Source: Cellvibrio polysaccharolyticus
GTDB lineage: Bacteria > Pseudomonadota > Gammaproteobacteria > Pseudomonadales > Cellvibrionaceae
Direction of reading: 5' to 3'
Assembly (NCBI RefSeq): GCF_015182315.1
Contig: NZ_PRDL01000001.1
Span: 248,001-312,000 of the forward strand
Length of the DNA: 64,000 nucleotides
A model generated the notes under the pieces. That model saw only the letters and a list, made by a program, of their open reading frames with translations, was not told the DNA's origin and searched no databases. Positions 9,487 to 17,753 of this stretch are shown here, piece after piece; within the stretch, counting starts at the first letter, position 1; the number at the start of each line of letters is the position of its first letter. Made by a program: the position numbers and the translations under genes.

Positions 9487-10499
9487 AACCCGTTCTCTGT
9501 CTGGTCAATCCGGATCTGGCGGGCAAAGGCGGCAGATCGGGACTGATGGCTGGTATTTTCCTGTAAGGCGACCGAATCGGCGCTGGTATTAAATTTCACA
9601 GACGTTAGTGCTGCGGTCGTGGTTGGCGCAGGGGCTGCCGGTGCTGCGGCCTGCATGTCATTGAATATTTTGCGGGCGTAATCGCGGGTTTCGCGAAAGG
9701 GAATGCGCTCAATCCAGTTGCTGACACTGATATTGCCGTTGCGCGGGTCGCCATTGCGTTGCAGCCATTCGTCTACCCGGCCGGGACCTGCGTTGTAGGC
9801 GGCTACTGCGAGGGTTTGCTCGCCGTCGTAACGGTCCAGCATTTTTTTCAGGTAGGCGCTGCCCAGCTGGGTGTTGTAACCGGCATCGCGGGTGAGGCGC
9901 GATTCGCTGAACGCCAGGCCCAGTTCTACCGCCATGTCTTTGGCGGTGTCGGGCATCAGTTGCATAACACCAAGCGCACCTTTCGGCGAGACGGCATCCA
10001 CACGGCCACCGGATTCGTGCTGAATAATGCTGTTGACCAGTGAGCGGAAATTGGCAAAACCGCGCTGCCAGACATTGCTGATCGTTTCGGTGCCGCGCTG
10101 CCAGGTTTGGCGTAGCGGATCGCTGAGGCTCATGGAGCGCTGTGGCAGGTCGGCACCGCGGGCAGACACCGCCGCCTCGTCAATGGCCGCCAGCTGGTCG
10201 CGATTGCCGGACAGCTGTTGTACCAGCATGTCGGCAATACCGGTCTGACGCTTGCTGGCGAGGGTTTCGGCCAGCATGCCGTCGTAAAAATCGCGCATGG
10301 TATCGAGTTCGCGGCTGCGCATCGGGTTATCGGCACTCAGCACATCACCGGCTTTACGCATTTGCTTCAGCACCTGTTGCAGGAACAGGGCTTCAAATTG
10401 TTCGGCAGCAAATTCCAGCGAGCTGGTGCGGGCGCCGCTAACCCCCGCGTCATTGCGCTGCGGGTTATTCATTGATGATGAGAAGGAAACAATGCTCAT
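9483..10499 (-). CDS. flgJ: FlgJ rod cap fused to an SLT-type lytic transglycosylase
   Basis: Two domains. Residues about 26-100 match the FlgJ rod-binding/cap domain (AAEQFEALFLQQVLKQMRKA). Residues about 145-282 are a soluble lytic transglycosylase (goose-lysozyme-like) domain: catalytic-type Glu in QHESGG (E162), GALGVMQLMP (174-183), AAYNAGPGRV (233-242) and a closing FRETRDYARKI. Salmonella FlgJ instead carries a GH73 glucosaminidase domain here, so the peptidoglycan-cutting chemistry differs. It should open the peptidoglycan locally during rod growth. The Ala/Pro/Thr-rich tail after 282 is probably disordered. It sits between flgI and flgK. Confidence 0.93.
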   Translation of the reverse strand: MSIVSFSSSMNNPQRNDAGVSGARTSSLEFAAEQFEALFLQQVLKQMRKAGDVLSADNPMRSRELDTMRDFYDGMLAETLASKRQTGIADMLVQQLSGNRDQLAAIDEAAVSARGADLPQRSMSLSDPLRQTWQRGTETISNVWQRGFANFRSLVNSIIQHESGGRVDAVSPKGALGVMQLMPDTAKDMAVELGLAFSESRLTRDAGYNTQLGSAYLKKMLDRYDGEQTLAVAAYNAGPGRVDEWLQRNGDPRNGNISVSNWIERIPFRETRDYARKIFNDMQAAAPAAPAPTTTAALTSVKFNTSADSVALQENTSHQSRSAAFARQIRIDQTENGL

Positions 10500-10513
10500 G
10501 AAAAGGCTCGCGT

Positions 10514-11617
10514 TTAAATAACAATCAGCTCGGCGTTCAGTGCACCGGCTTGTTCCAGTGCTTGCAGAATGCTCATCACATCATCGGGCGTGGCGCCCAA
10601 GCTGTTAACGGTATTGATGATGCTGTCGAGGCTGGCATCTTCCGGCCATTTGAACATGGCGTTGGTGTCCTGGCTGACCTGGATGTCGGAGCGCGGCACC
10701 ACAGCAGTTTGCCCTTGTGAGAATGGCCCCGGCTGGCTGACTTGCGGGGTTTCACCGATGGTAACGGTGAGGGTGCCGTGAGCGACGGCGGCGGCCTTAA
10801 CGCGTACGCCCTGGCCAACCACCACGGTGCCGGTGCGGCTGTTAAACACCACGCGCGGGCGGGTGCGGCCTTCATCCACATCCACTTCTTCAAGCATTGC
10901 CATAAAGCTGATGCGCTGGTTGCTGGACAGGGGCGCACGCACCGAAATGCGCGTTGCGTCGAGTGCAACGGCGGTGCCGCTGCCAAACTGGGCATCTACC
11001 GCTTCAACCAGACGGCTGGCGGTTTGAAAGCCGGGTTTGCGCAGCGTCAGTACCACATCTTCCCGTTCAATAAAGTCACTGGGGATCAAGCGCTCGATAA
11101 TCGCGCCGTTGGGAATCTGGCCGTTGTTGGCGCTGTTGATGGTAACGCTGGAACCGCTGTTGCCCTGCGCATTCAGGCCACCGACTACGATGGCGCCTTG
11201 TGCCATGGCATAAATTTCGCCGTCTACACCCAGCAGCGGGGTCATCAGCAGTTGGCCGCCGCGCAGACTTTTGGCATCACCCAGCGAAGACACGGTGACG
11301 TTAACCGTTTGCCCCGGGCTGTAAGACGGTGGAATGCTGGCGGTGATGGTCACTGCTGCAACGTTTTTCAGCTTCGGGTCGACATTAGCCGGAAGATTGA
11401 TGCCAAATTGCTTGATCATGTTGGCAACCGACTGGCTGGTAAAACGCACCTGGTTTTTATCGCCGGTGCCATCCAGCCCCACCACAAGGCCGTAGCCAAT
11501 TAACTGGTTTTCGCGAATGCCTTCTACGTCGACCAGATCCATCAAGGGTACGGCCTGCGCTGTTGCGGTGCTTATCAGCAGCGCCCCGGTGAGCAAAGTG
11601 TGCAGCAAAAAACGCAT
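10514..11617 (-). CDS. flgI: Flagellar P-ring protein FlgI (lateral)
   Basis: Periplasmic P-ring subunit surrounding the rod in the peptidoglycan layer. A Sec signal peptide ends near residue 22 (TLLTGALLISTATAQAVP). The body shows FlgI-typical text: LVDVEGIRENQLIGYGLVVGLDGTGD, PGQTVNVTVSSLGDAKSLRGG and the C-terminal LGATPDDVMSILQALEQAGAL. Length 367 is standard. It starts 13 bp after the flgH stop. Confidence 0.97.
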   Translation of the reverse strand: MRFLLHTLLTGALLISTATAQAVPLMDLVDVEGIRENQLIGYGLVVGLDGTGDKNQVRFTSQSVANMIKQFGINLPANVDPKLKNVAAVTITASIPPSYSPGQTVNVTVSSLGDAKSLRGGQLLMTPLLGVDGEIYAMAQGAIVVGGLNAQGNSGSSVTINSANNGQIPNGAIIERLIPSDFIEREDVVLTLRKPGFQTASRLVEAVDAQFGSGTAVALDATRISVRAPLSSNQRISFMAMLEEVDVDEGRTRPRVVFNSRTGTVVVGQGVRVKAAAVAHGTLTVTIGETPQVSQPGPFSQGQTAVVPRSDIQVSQDTNAMFKWPEDASLDSIINTVNSLGATPDDVMSILQALEQAGALNAELIVI

Positions 11618-11630
11618 GGGTCAGCTCCGG

Positions 11631-12293
11631 TTACAGCGGGAATAAGGGGTGAGAGAAGAAGCGCGTCAGCCAACCGGCGGAGTTGCTTTCATTCAATGCG
11701 CCGCGACCGGCGTAGGAAATTTTGGCGTTGGCCACGTTTTGCGAAGAAATCTGGTTATTGCGGTTGATATCGTCCAAACGCACCAGACCGGTGAGGCGAA
11801 TGTATTCATCGCCCTGGTTAAGTCGCAGCGCTTTTTCACCTTTTACCAGCAGAGTGCCGTTGGGCATGACCTGATGCACGGTTACCGCAATGGCGCCGCG
11901 CAGGGTGTTTTGCTGGGAGCTTTTGGCCGAGCCGCTGAAATCGCGTTTGGCCGACGCCGACACTTCCAGGTCATCGATGGTGCTGCCAAATACGGTGGGG
12001 GCACCGATACCGGCGCTGGAAGATTTGCCGTAACTGGTGCCCGCGCTTTTGCTGGACTGGGTGGATTCATCCAGCACAATGGTCAGAATATCGCCCACCC
12101 GCAGCGCGCGTTTGTCCTGCATCAGCGAGCCGCTGTAACCGGCGCGGAACAGACCGCCGCTGGTGGGCGGCGGCAGGCTGTAATCCAGCGCCAGCGGTTG
12201 GTACTCACTGGCGTCTTCAGTATTGACCGAAGACTTCAGCGACTGACAACCACCGAGCAGCGCGAGCGAGGCAAAGAGCAGAAAAAAGCGCAT
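11631..12293 (-). CDS. flgH: Flagellar L-ring lipoprotein FlgH (lateral)
   Basis: Outer-membrane L-ring subunit. The lipobox LLGGC gives an acylated Cys at residue 16. Conserved features include LFRAGYSGSLMQDKRALRVGDILTI and the C-terminal GLVRLDDINRNNQISSQNVANAKISYAGRG block. Length 220 is typical. It lies between flgG and flgI, and its presence supports a didermic envelope with a full LP-ring. Confidence 0.97.
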   Translation of the reverse strand: MRFFLLFASLALLGGCQSLKSSVNTEDASEYQPLALDYSLPPPTSGGLFRAGYSGSLMQDKRALRVGDILTIVLDESTQSSKSAGTSYGKSSSAGIGAPTVFGSTIDDLEVSASAKRDFSGSAKSSQQNTLRGAIAVTVHQVMPNGTLLVKGEKALRLNQGDEYIRLTGLVRLDDINRNNQISSQNVANAKISYAGRGALNESNSAGWLTRFFSHPLFPL

Positions 12294-12302
12294 CAGCTGA
12301 AC

Positions 12303-13088
12303 TCAAACGGTCTGGTTAAGGAACTGCTGCATACCGGAGGCGGCATCCAGCACCTTGGCGTTGGCTTCGTAAGCGCGTTGAATCGCGATCATCGACACCA
12401 TAGCTTCCACCACTTGCACGTTGGAACCTTCCAGTACGCCCTGCTTGATGGTGCCCATGCCTTCTTCACCGGCAATGCCTTCTACCGGCTCACCGCTGGA
12501 AATGGTTTCGCGGTAGAGGTTGCCGCCCAGCGCTTCAAGGCCGGCCGGGTTGGTAAAGTTCACCAGCGTAATCTGGCCCAGTTCGGCGGGCAGGGTTTCG
12601 CCCGGCAGAATGGCGGTAACCATGCCGTCGCTACCTACGGTAAAGCTCTTGCTGCCGTTGGGCACTTCAATGGCCGGCACCAGCGGCAAGCCCTGGGTGT
12701 TGACGATAACGCCTTCGGCATTCAGCTGCAGTTGGCCGCTTTCGGTGTAGAAAACTTCGCCGCCGGGTGATTCCACCTGGAAGAAGCCGCTGCCGATAAT
12801 GGCCAGATCCATCGGTTGACCGGTAGGCTGCAAATTGCCGTCGGTAAACACTTTCTGGGTACCGGCAACACGCACACCGCTGCCCAACTGGATACCGGAA
12901 GGCACAGTGTTGATCTGGTCGGCCTGGGCGCCCGGTTGAACTTCGATGGCATAAAACAGATCTTCAAACACCACGCGGTCACTTTTAAAACCGGTGGTAT
13001 TGACGTTAGCCAGGTTATTGGCCACGGTGGCCATGGCTTTATCCTGAGCGGCGAGGCCGGTTTTGCTAACCCACAGTGCTGAACTCAT
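12303..13088 (-). CDS. flgG: Flagellar distal rod protein FlgG (lateral)
   Basis: Distal rod subunit. The N-terminus (SSALWVSKTGLAAQDKAMATVANNLANVNTTGFKSDR) carries the rod/hook ANNLAN signature and the C-terminus the usual EGSNVQVVEAMVSMIAIQRAYEANAKVL helix. The 261-residue length matches FlgG. The gene is 14 bp after flgF in the operon. Confidence 0.97.
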   Translation of the reverse strand: MSSALWVSKTGLAAQDKAMATVANNLANVNTTGFKSDRVVFEDLFYAIEVQPGAQADQINTVPSGIQLGSGVRVAGTQKVFTDGNLQPTGQPMDLAIIGSGFFQVESPGGEVFYTESGQLQLNAEGVIVNTQGLPLVPAIEVPNGSKSFTVGSDGMVTAILPGETLPAELGQITLVNFTNPAGLEALGGNLYRETISSGEPVEGIAGEEGMGTIKQGVLEGSNVQVVEAMVSMIAIQRAYEANAKVLDAASGMQQFLNQTV

Positions 13089-13102
13089 AACAATTACTCC
13101 GA

Positions 13103-13831
13103 TTAACTGCCGCGGATCATGCGGTTGCCGGACTGGGATAAGTCCTCAGCCGCTTTCATCATTTTTACCTGGGTTTCAAACAGGCGATTGAGGCTCATGG
13201 TGGCGACCAACTGGTCAATCGCGGTCACGTTACTGCCTTCCAGATGCCCGCTTACCAATACCGAATCTTCAGCGATTGGCGCTGGCTGGCCGCTTTTGGT
13301 GATCAACATGCCGGTGGCATCCTTGATCAGATCGGCGGCGGCAACATCGACCATTTTGATACGGCCGACTTCGGTCATCATGGCTTCACCACGGGGCTGT
13401 ACCGATACCATGCCATCGCTGCCAATGTGCAGACGGTCGTACTCGGGTAACTGTATAGGGCCGCCCTCGCCCATCACCGGTCGGCCGTTGATAGTAAGTT
13501 GCAAATCCGGGGTGATCTGCATGTTGCCATTGCGGGTGTACACCTCGCCGTTGCCACTTTCCAGGGCAATCAGGCCTTTGCCCTTAATGGCCACGTCCAG
13601 CTCGCGCCCGGTGGGCATTAACGGGCCTTGTGAAAGGCTGATGCCGTTGTTTTGTACCTGTGCCATATGGCGGGTGTCATAGCCGTAGCCGTTCACCGCC
13701 AGCGCGTTGGATTGCTCCAGATCGGCGCGGAAACCGGTGGTATTGACGTTGGCCAGGTTGTTCGCGTGCACCTGTAACGAGGTCATGGTGCGGTTTGCCG
13801 CAGTCATGGCGGTGTAGCCCAAACGATCCAT
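13103..13831 (-). CDS. flgF: Flagellar proximal rod protein FlgF (lateral)
   Basis: Proximal rod subunit of the rod/hook family. The N-terminal LGYTAMTAANRTMTSLQVHANNLANVNTTGF and C-terminal EGSNVTAIDQLVATMSLNRLFETQVKMMKAAEDL are the axial helices. The 242-residue length matches FlgF. The gene follows flgE by 14 bp and precedes flgG. Confidence 0.96.
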   Translation of the reverse strand: MDRLGYTAMTAANRTMTSLQVHANNLANVNTTGFRADLEQSNALAVNGYGYDTRHMAQVQNNGISLSQGPLMPTGRELDVAIKGKGLIALESGNGEVYTRNGNMQITPDLQLTINGRPVMGEGGPIQLPEYDRLHIGSDGMVSVQPRGEAMMTEVGRIKMVDVAAADLIKDATGMLITKSGQPAPIAEDSVLVSGHLEGSNVTAIDQLVATMSLNRLFETQVKMMKAAEDLSQSGNRMIRGS

Positions 13832-13845
13832 AGATCAAGCCTCAA

Positions 13846-15117
13846 TCAAATAGAGCTGAACAACACCTGGGTGAGTTCTTTGTTGGTGGATAACACTTTG
13901 GTGTTGGCCTGGTAGTTGCGCTGGCCTTCCATCAGGTTCACCAGCTGCTGGGTCAAATCCACGTTGGAGCTTTCCAGCGAACCGGCGGTAACGGCACCGA
14001 AAGGACCCACGCCTGGAACGCCAACCAGCGCGCCACCGGATTCGGAGGTTTCTTTCCAGGTGGTGCCATTTTCATTGGCCAGGCCACCGGCATTGGCGAA
14101 GGAAGCGAGAATCACCTGACCTTGCAGCTGACGCTGACCGTTGCTGTAAGTGGCGTACACCATGCCGTTTTTCTCAATGGCAATACCGGTTTGTTCACCG
14201 GAGGTGTAACCGTTAGGGGCATTGGTGCTGACCAGGAAGCTGGAACCGAATTGGGTGGCACCGCCAATGCCATCGCCGCCGTAATTCACTTGCAAAGTGA
14301 TATCTGCAACGCCACCGCCCAGCAGAGCAGCAGGAATGTCGAGCTCCACGTCAGCATGAGCAGGGTTTAACGGGTTTTGTTGCGCCAGAACACCAGCGTA
14401 GTTATACGGCTGGGTCATATAACCATCTGTGTTAAATACCAGATTTTGAGTGCCGATGCTGTTGGTGGTGTCGGTACCGTCCACGTAGTAATGCGCAGTC
14501 CAGGCGTTATCTCCGGTCTTCACAAAATATTGGGTCAAGGTATGTTCCTTGCCTTGGGAATCAAATATTTTGGAGGTGTAGGTAGAGTTATAAGAGTCAG
14601 CCTGGGCAGGATCGAAGGTTGCCAATGAGGGAATTGTGTCGTTGGCATTCAGGTTGGCAACGAAATTCACTCTGTCGGTTGCAGTTGCCGCAATATTGCC
14701 ATTTTGCAACTTAAGATCGCTGACCGAACCCACTTGCAAAGTGTTTTGCGCATCGACCGGGAACCCCTGTAATTTTTGCCCTGCCGCACTGACGATAAAG
14801 TTTTCCTTATCGGTACCAAACACACCGGCGCGTGTGTAGTTGGTTTCACCGGTGCTGCTTTTGGTTACAAAAAAGCCGCCGCCGGCAATCGCCAGATCCA
14901 TGCTGCGTCCGGTAGTCGTTACCGGGCCGCCCTGGGTAATGCTCTGGGTGGTGCCCATTACCTGCACGCCCATCGCCTGGCTGTCGGAATAGATGCTGCC
15001 GAATTCGGTGCGGGACGATTTGAAACCGGTGGTGCTGACGTTGGCAATGTTGTTACTGATGGTGTTCAGGCCTTCGGAGACGGCATTCAGGCCGCTCAAT
15101 GCAATATTGAAGCTCAT
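13846..15117 (-). CDS. flgE: Flagellar hook protein FlgE (lateral)
   Basis: Hook subunit. The N-terminal SFNIALSGLNAVSEGLNTISNNIANVSTTGFKSSR and C-terminal LESSNVDLTQQLVNLMEGQRNYQANTKVL are family signatures. The central part holds the variable hook domains. The 423-residue length is within the normal range. Hook length is presumably set by the FliK encoded in the same locus. Confidence 0.97.
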   Translation of the reverse strand: MSFNIALSGLNAVSEGLNTISNNIANVSTTGFKSSRTEFGSIYSDSQAMGVQVMGTTQSITQGGPVTTTGRSMDLAIAGGGFFVTKSSTGETNYTRAGVFGTDKENFIVSAAGQKLQGFPVDAQNTLQVGSVSDLKLQNGNIAATATDRVNFVANLNANDTIPSLATFDPAQADSYNSTYTSKIFDSQGKEHTLTQYFVKTGDNAWTAHYYVDGTDTTNSIGTQNLVFNTDGYMTQPYNYAGVLAQQNPLNPAHADVELDIPAALLGGGVADITLQVNYGGDGIGGATQFGSSFLVSTNAPNGYTSGEQTGIAIEKNGMVYATYSNGQRQLQGQVILASFANAGGLANENGTTWKETSESGGALVGVPGVGPFGAVTAGSLESSNVDLTQQLVNLMEGQRNYQANTKVLSTNKELTQVLFSSI

Positions 15118-15203
15118 GGCGTTAAACCTTTAATGTGAGTTCGAAAAATTGTGAGTTCGAAAGTTCGTTAATGTCGGCAATTCAACAAGTGAAAACGGAT
15201 CGA

Positions 15204-15872
15204 TCAGGACGAATAAGGCTGGCCAAATTCGGTAATGCGATAAAACGGCACCGAGCCGGCACCGGCAACATCCAGCACCGGGCCATCGGCACTGACGCGC
15301 ACATGGGTCACCAAACCGGAAATTTCTACCGCCGGGAATTCGCCGCTGTCGGTGGTCGCTTCAATGGTGTAACGGCCGGGTTCCAGCCCCAGCGCTACCG
15401 GATCAATCACAAAAGCCACGGTGCCCGGTGCCTGGCTGCCCAGGGCAATATCCGTTTTCACACCGTTGCTGCCGGTCAGCGTTACCACGGTATTACCAGA
15501 GGAATGTTTTAACTGCAGTTGGCCGGTAACCGGCGCAGCCGCCATCTCCATCGCCTCAACTTCTACTTTCACTTCCTGCCCCACCAGGCCTGCAGCGGTC
15601 AGCGTTTGCAGGTTGTCCATCAGTACCAGGTTGTTTTTGGTCAGCGTGGTCATGTTCTCCATGCTTTTTACCTGGGACATGGTGGCGTACTGATTCAAAA
15701 ATTCGGTGCTGTCTACCGGTTTGGTCGGGTCCTGGTTTTGAATCTGCGCCACCATCAGGGTGATGAAATTGTTTTCCATCTGCGACACTTCACCGACGTT
15801 GACGCTCTGGCGTACCGCTTCGTCGATGTTGTACACGCCACTGAACTGGTTGTTCACACTACTGGTGGTCAT
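15204..15872 (-). CDS. flgD: Flagellar hook-capping scaffold FlgD (lateral)
   Basis: Hook cap needed for hook polymerisation and later discarded. The conserved N-terminal block NFITLMVAQIQNQDPTKPVDSTEFLNQYATMSQVKSMENM is diagnostic. A FlgD-type beta/Ig-like region follows (about residues 110-200). The 222-residue length is normal. The start overlaps the flgC stop by one base, so the two are coupled. Confidence 0.97.
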   Translation of the reverse strand: MTTSSVNNQFSGVYNIDEAVRQSVNVGEVSQMENNFITLMVAQIQNQDPTKPVDSTEFLNQYATMSQVKSMENMTTLTKNNLVLMDNLQTLTAAGLVGQEVKVEVEAMEMAAAPVTGQLQLKHSSGNTVVTLTGSNGVKTDIALGSQAPGTVAFVIDPVALGLEPGRYTIEATTDSGEFPAVEISGLVTHVRVSADGPVLDVAGAGSVPFYRITEFGQPYSS

Positions 15873-16300
15873 CAGGCTTCTCCCAACTTGAGCAGACCTT
15901 GCTGCATGCCTTTAATCCGGTTCAGTACTTCTACCCCGGTTTCGAAACTGCGCGAGGCAGACATCATATCGGTCATCTCTTCAATGGTGTTTACGTCGGC
16001 GTAAAACACATAACCGTCGCGATTGGCCAGCGGGTTGTCGGGTTCGTAGCGACGCACCGGCTCGCGCCCGGCGGTTACCACGTCCAATACCTGCACATGC
16101 GCACCGCCCATGCCGGCACCGCGGGTTAGCTGATTGTTTTCGTAGATAGCCGCAAAAATCGGCTTGCGTGCCTGGTAAACATCTTCCGGGCTGGCTGCCG
16201 CTGAATCAGCGTTGGCCAGGTTACTGGCGACGGTATTCAGGCGCACGCTCTGGGCGTTCATGGAAGAACCGGCAATGCGGTAAATGGCATCAAATGACAT
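15872..16300 (-). CDS. flgC: Flagellar proximal rod protein FlgC (lateral)
   Basis: Proximal rod subunit, 142 residues. It has the rod signature SMNAQSVRLNTVASNLANADSAAASPEDVYQARKPIF and the C-terminal NTIEEMTDMMSASRSFETGVEVLNRIKGM helix. I start at the ATG at 16300, which is preceded by GAGGG at 9 bp; a TTG two codons upstream (16306) overlaps the flgB stop and is a less likely start. Confidence 0.95.
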   Translation of the reverse strand: MSFDAIYRIAGSSMNAQSVRLNTVASNLANADSAAASPEDVYQARKPIFAAIYENNQLTRGAGMGGAHVQVLDVVTAGREPVRRYEPDNPLANRDGYVFYADVNTIEEMTDMMSASRSFETGVEVLNRIKGMQQGLLKLGEA

Positions 16301-16302
16301 GA

Positions 16303-16668
16303 TCAACGACCCTCGATTACTTCTTTCAAACCACGGAATTTCATATTGAGAAAGGTCAGGCTGGTTTGAAAATCCATAGAGTTGCGGGAAAATTCCGCCT
16401 GCTCAACACTCAATTCCACGGTGTTGCCATCCAGCGACGGTTGGGTAGGAACGCGGTACATCAATTGTGGCGACGGCGATTCACCAAAAAATGCGCTGTC
16501 AAAACCGCGATCCAGCTGGCGCATGGCGCCGGCAAAATCAATATCGCGTGCCTGAAAACCTGGTGTATCTTCGTTGGCGAGGTTGGCAGCCAGGATTTCA
16601 CTGCGTTGTACGCGTAAATCCAGTGCGCGGGCATGAACCCCTAATGCCTCATCAATCCGTATACTCAT
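16303..16668 (-). CDS. flgB: Flagellar proximal rod protein FlgB (lateral)
   Basis: First gene of the flgBCDEFGHIJKL block; proximal rod subunit of 121 residues. N-terminal LDLRVQRSEILAANLANEDTPGFQARDIDF is the rod-family signature, and NTVELSVEQAEFSRNSMDFQTSLTFLNMKFRGL is the C-terminal helix. It diverges from flgA; the start codons are only about 50-100 bp apart. A sigma-54-like promoter on this strand lies 44-58 bp upstream. Confidence 0.95.
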   Translation of the reverse strand: MSIRIDEALGVHARALDLRVQRSEILAANLANEDTPGFQARDIDFAGAMRQLDRGFDSAFFGESPSPQLMYRVPTQPSLDGNTVELSVEQAEFSRNSMDFQTSLTFLNMKFRGLKEVIEGR

Positions 16669-16711
16669 CGCTATTGCCTTTCAATGTCACGTTGCACATG
16701 CGATTGCCGGA

Positions 16712-16726
16712 GCACAAACTATGCCC
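16712..16726 (-). promoter_or_regulatory. Sigma-54-like -24/-12 promoter for the flgB operon
   Basis: The minus strand reads GGGCATAGTTTGTGC, which keeps the invariant GG, ten-base spacing and GC of sigma-54 promoters and matches GGCA and TGC of the consensus TGGCACG-N4-TTGC. Transcription would start about 30-35 bp upstream of the flgB ATG. In lateral flagellar systems LafK with sigma-54 drives middle genes such as flgB, so the site is plausible, but it is one match found by eye. Confidence 0.4.
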
Positions 16727-17551
16727 ATCTTGAAGATGGTTTCTATCTCTATGAATTCGTTGGCTTTTATGAAAAATCATGGCTATTTTGCGACAGCCCT
16801 TTTTCCGCATTGGGGTAAGCGTCTGGTGGCATGCGGAAAGGCTTTTTCCGCTTTTTATGTCGCCGCCTTGTGCGTGAGCAGCGGTATCGCAGCCGCGCAA
16901 ACCACCAGCCAACAAATTGATGCCGCGGTAGAAAGCTATTTGCAGCAGATGCTCAGGCAGCAGGCGGCGAGCGAGGGTTGGCAAGGGATGCGCTTCAGTC
17001 ACACCAGCACCCGGCTGAACAGCAGTGATGGCCTGTCGCGCTGCCAGCAACCGCTGCAAGTCACGCCAGCGGGCCGAGCCGGTTTGACCGCCACGCGTCA
17101 GCGTATTGATGTTCGCTGTGGTGGCGAAGCCGGTTGGGAAATGCCGGTGAGCAGCCAGCTTGCGGTTTTTTTACCGGTAGTGGTGAGCAGTGAGGTGATT
17201 GATCGCGGTGCGACCATCACCCCGGCGCAGCTGACGTTACAGGAGCAGGAGATCAGCAAATTAACCCGCGGCTTTTATCACCGCATTGACCAGGTAGCTG
17301 ATCAGGGCGCCAAACGCAGAATGCGTGCCGGCCAGGTGATTACTCCTTCTTTATTAACCCTGCCAACGCTGGTGCGCCGTGGCCAAAAGGTCACCATGGT
17401 GGCTAACCAGGATGGCATATCAGCCTCCGCACTCGGCGAGGCGATGGAGCACGGCCAGCAAGGGGCGATTATCAAAGTGAAAAACTTGCGCAGTGGCAAA
17501 GTGGTGGAAGCGCTGGTACTGGAGAATGGCTCCGTGAGTAGTACCTTTTAA
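16721..17551 (+). CDS. flgA: Flagellar P-ring assembly chaperone FlgA (lateral)
   Basis: Periplasmic chaperone for FlgI assembly. It has a hydrophobic export signal (AFSAFYVAALCVSSGIAAAQ) and a C-terminal SAF-like/FlgA domain with ATITPAQLTLQEQEISKL, GQVITPSLLTLPTLVRRGQKVTMVA and a closing IKVKNLRSGKVVEALVLENG. At up to 276 residues the N-terminus is long. In-frame ATGs at 16751 and 16769 are alternatives, and one is likely because the first ATG lies within the proposed flgB promoter and none has a clear ribosome-binding site. It is divergent from flgB and followed by the flagellin gene. Confidence 0.9.
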   Translation: MPILKMVSISMNSLAFMKNHGYFATALFPHWGKRLVACGKAFSAFYVAALCVSSGIAAAQTTSQQIDAAVESYLQQMLRQQAASEGWQGMRFSHTSTRLNSSDGLSRCQQPLQVTPAGRAGLTATRQRIDVRCGGEAGWEMPVSSQLAVFLPVVVSSEVIDRGATITPAQLTLQEQEISKLTRGFYHRIDQVADQGAKRRMRAGQVITPSLLTLPTLVRRGQKVTMVANQDGISASALGEAMEHGQQGAIIKVKNLRSGKVVEALVLENGSVSSTF

Positions 17552-17753
17552 TCACTCGTTACGGTAGTACTGCCTTTTAACGCGCTGTCCGGTTAATAAA
17601 CTGACGCCGGGTGACGAATAATAAGCACGGTCAGGCGTGGGGGTGTCGAAAAAAATAACAAAGTCATTTAAGTGGACGTAAAAGTTTGTCGCCTTGAGTG
17701 TTTAGCAGGCGATCACAGCCAGCTTCACTTAACTTTGATACAGGAAGATCCCC

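Noticed and set aside
11649..12770. Long open frames on the strand opposite flagellar genes, such as the one across flgH and flgG
   Set aside because: They mirror GC-rich codon structure of the real genes; translations are low-complexity His/Gly/Arg-rich with no family pattern.
17537..17580. Imperfect direct repeat GTAGTAC..CCTTTTAA at the end of flgA
   Set aside because: Two short copies with a 3-base difference over the stop codon; most likely a small local duplication without function.
17679..17715. Possible sigma-28 promoter before flagellin (TAAAAGTTT ... GGCGATCA)
   Set aside because: GGCGATCA matches the -10 in six of eight bases, but the TAAA is about 25 bases away instead of 15, so the pair does not make a promoter.
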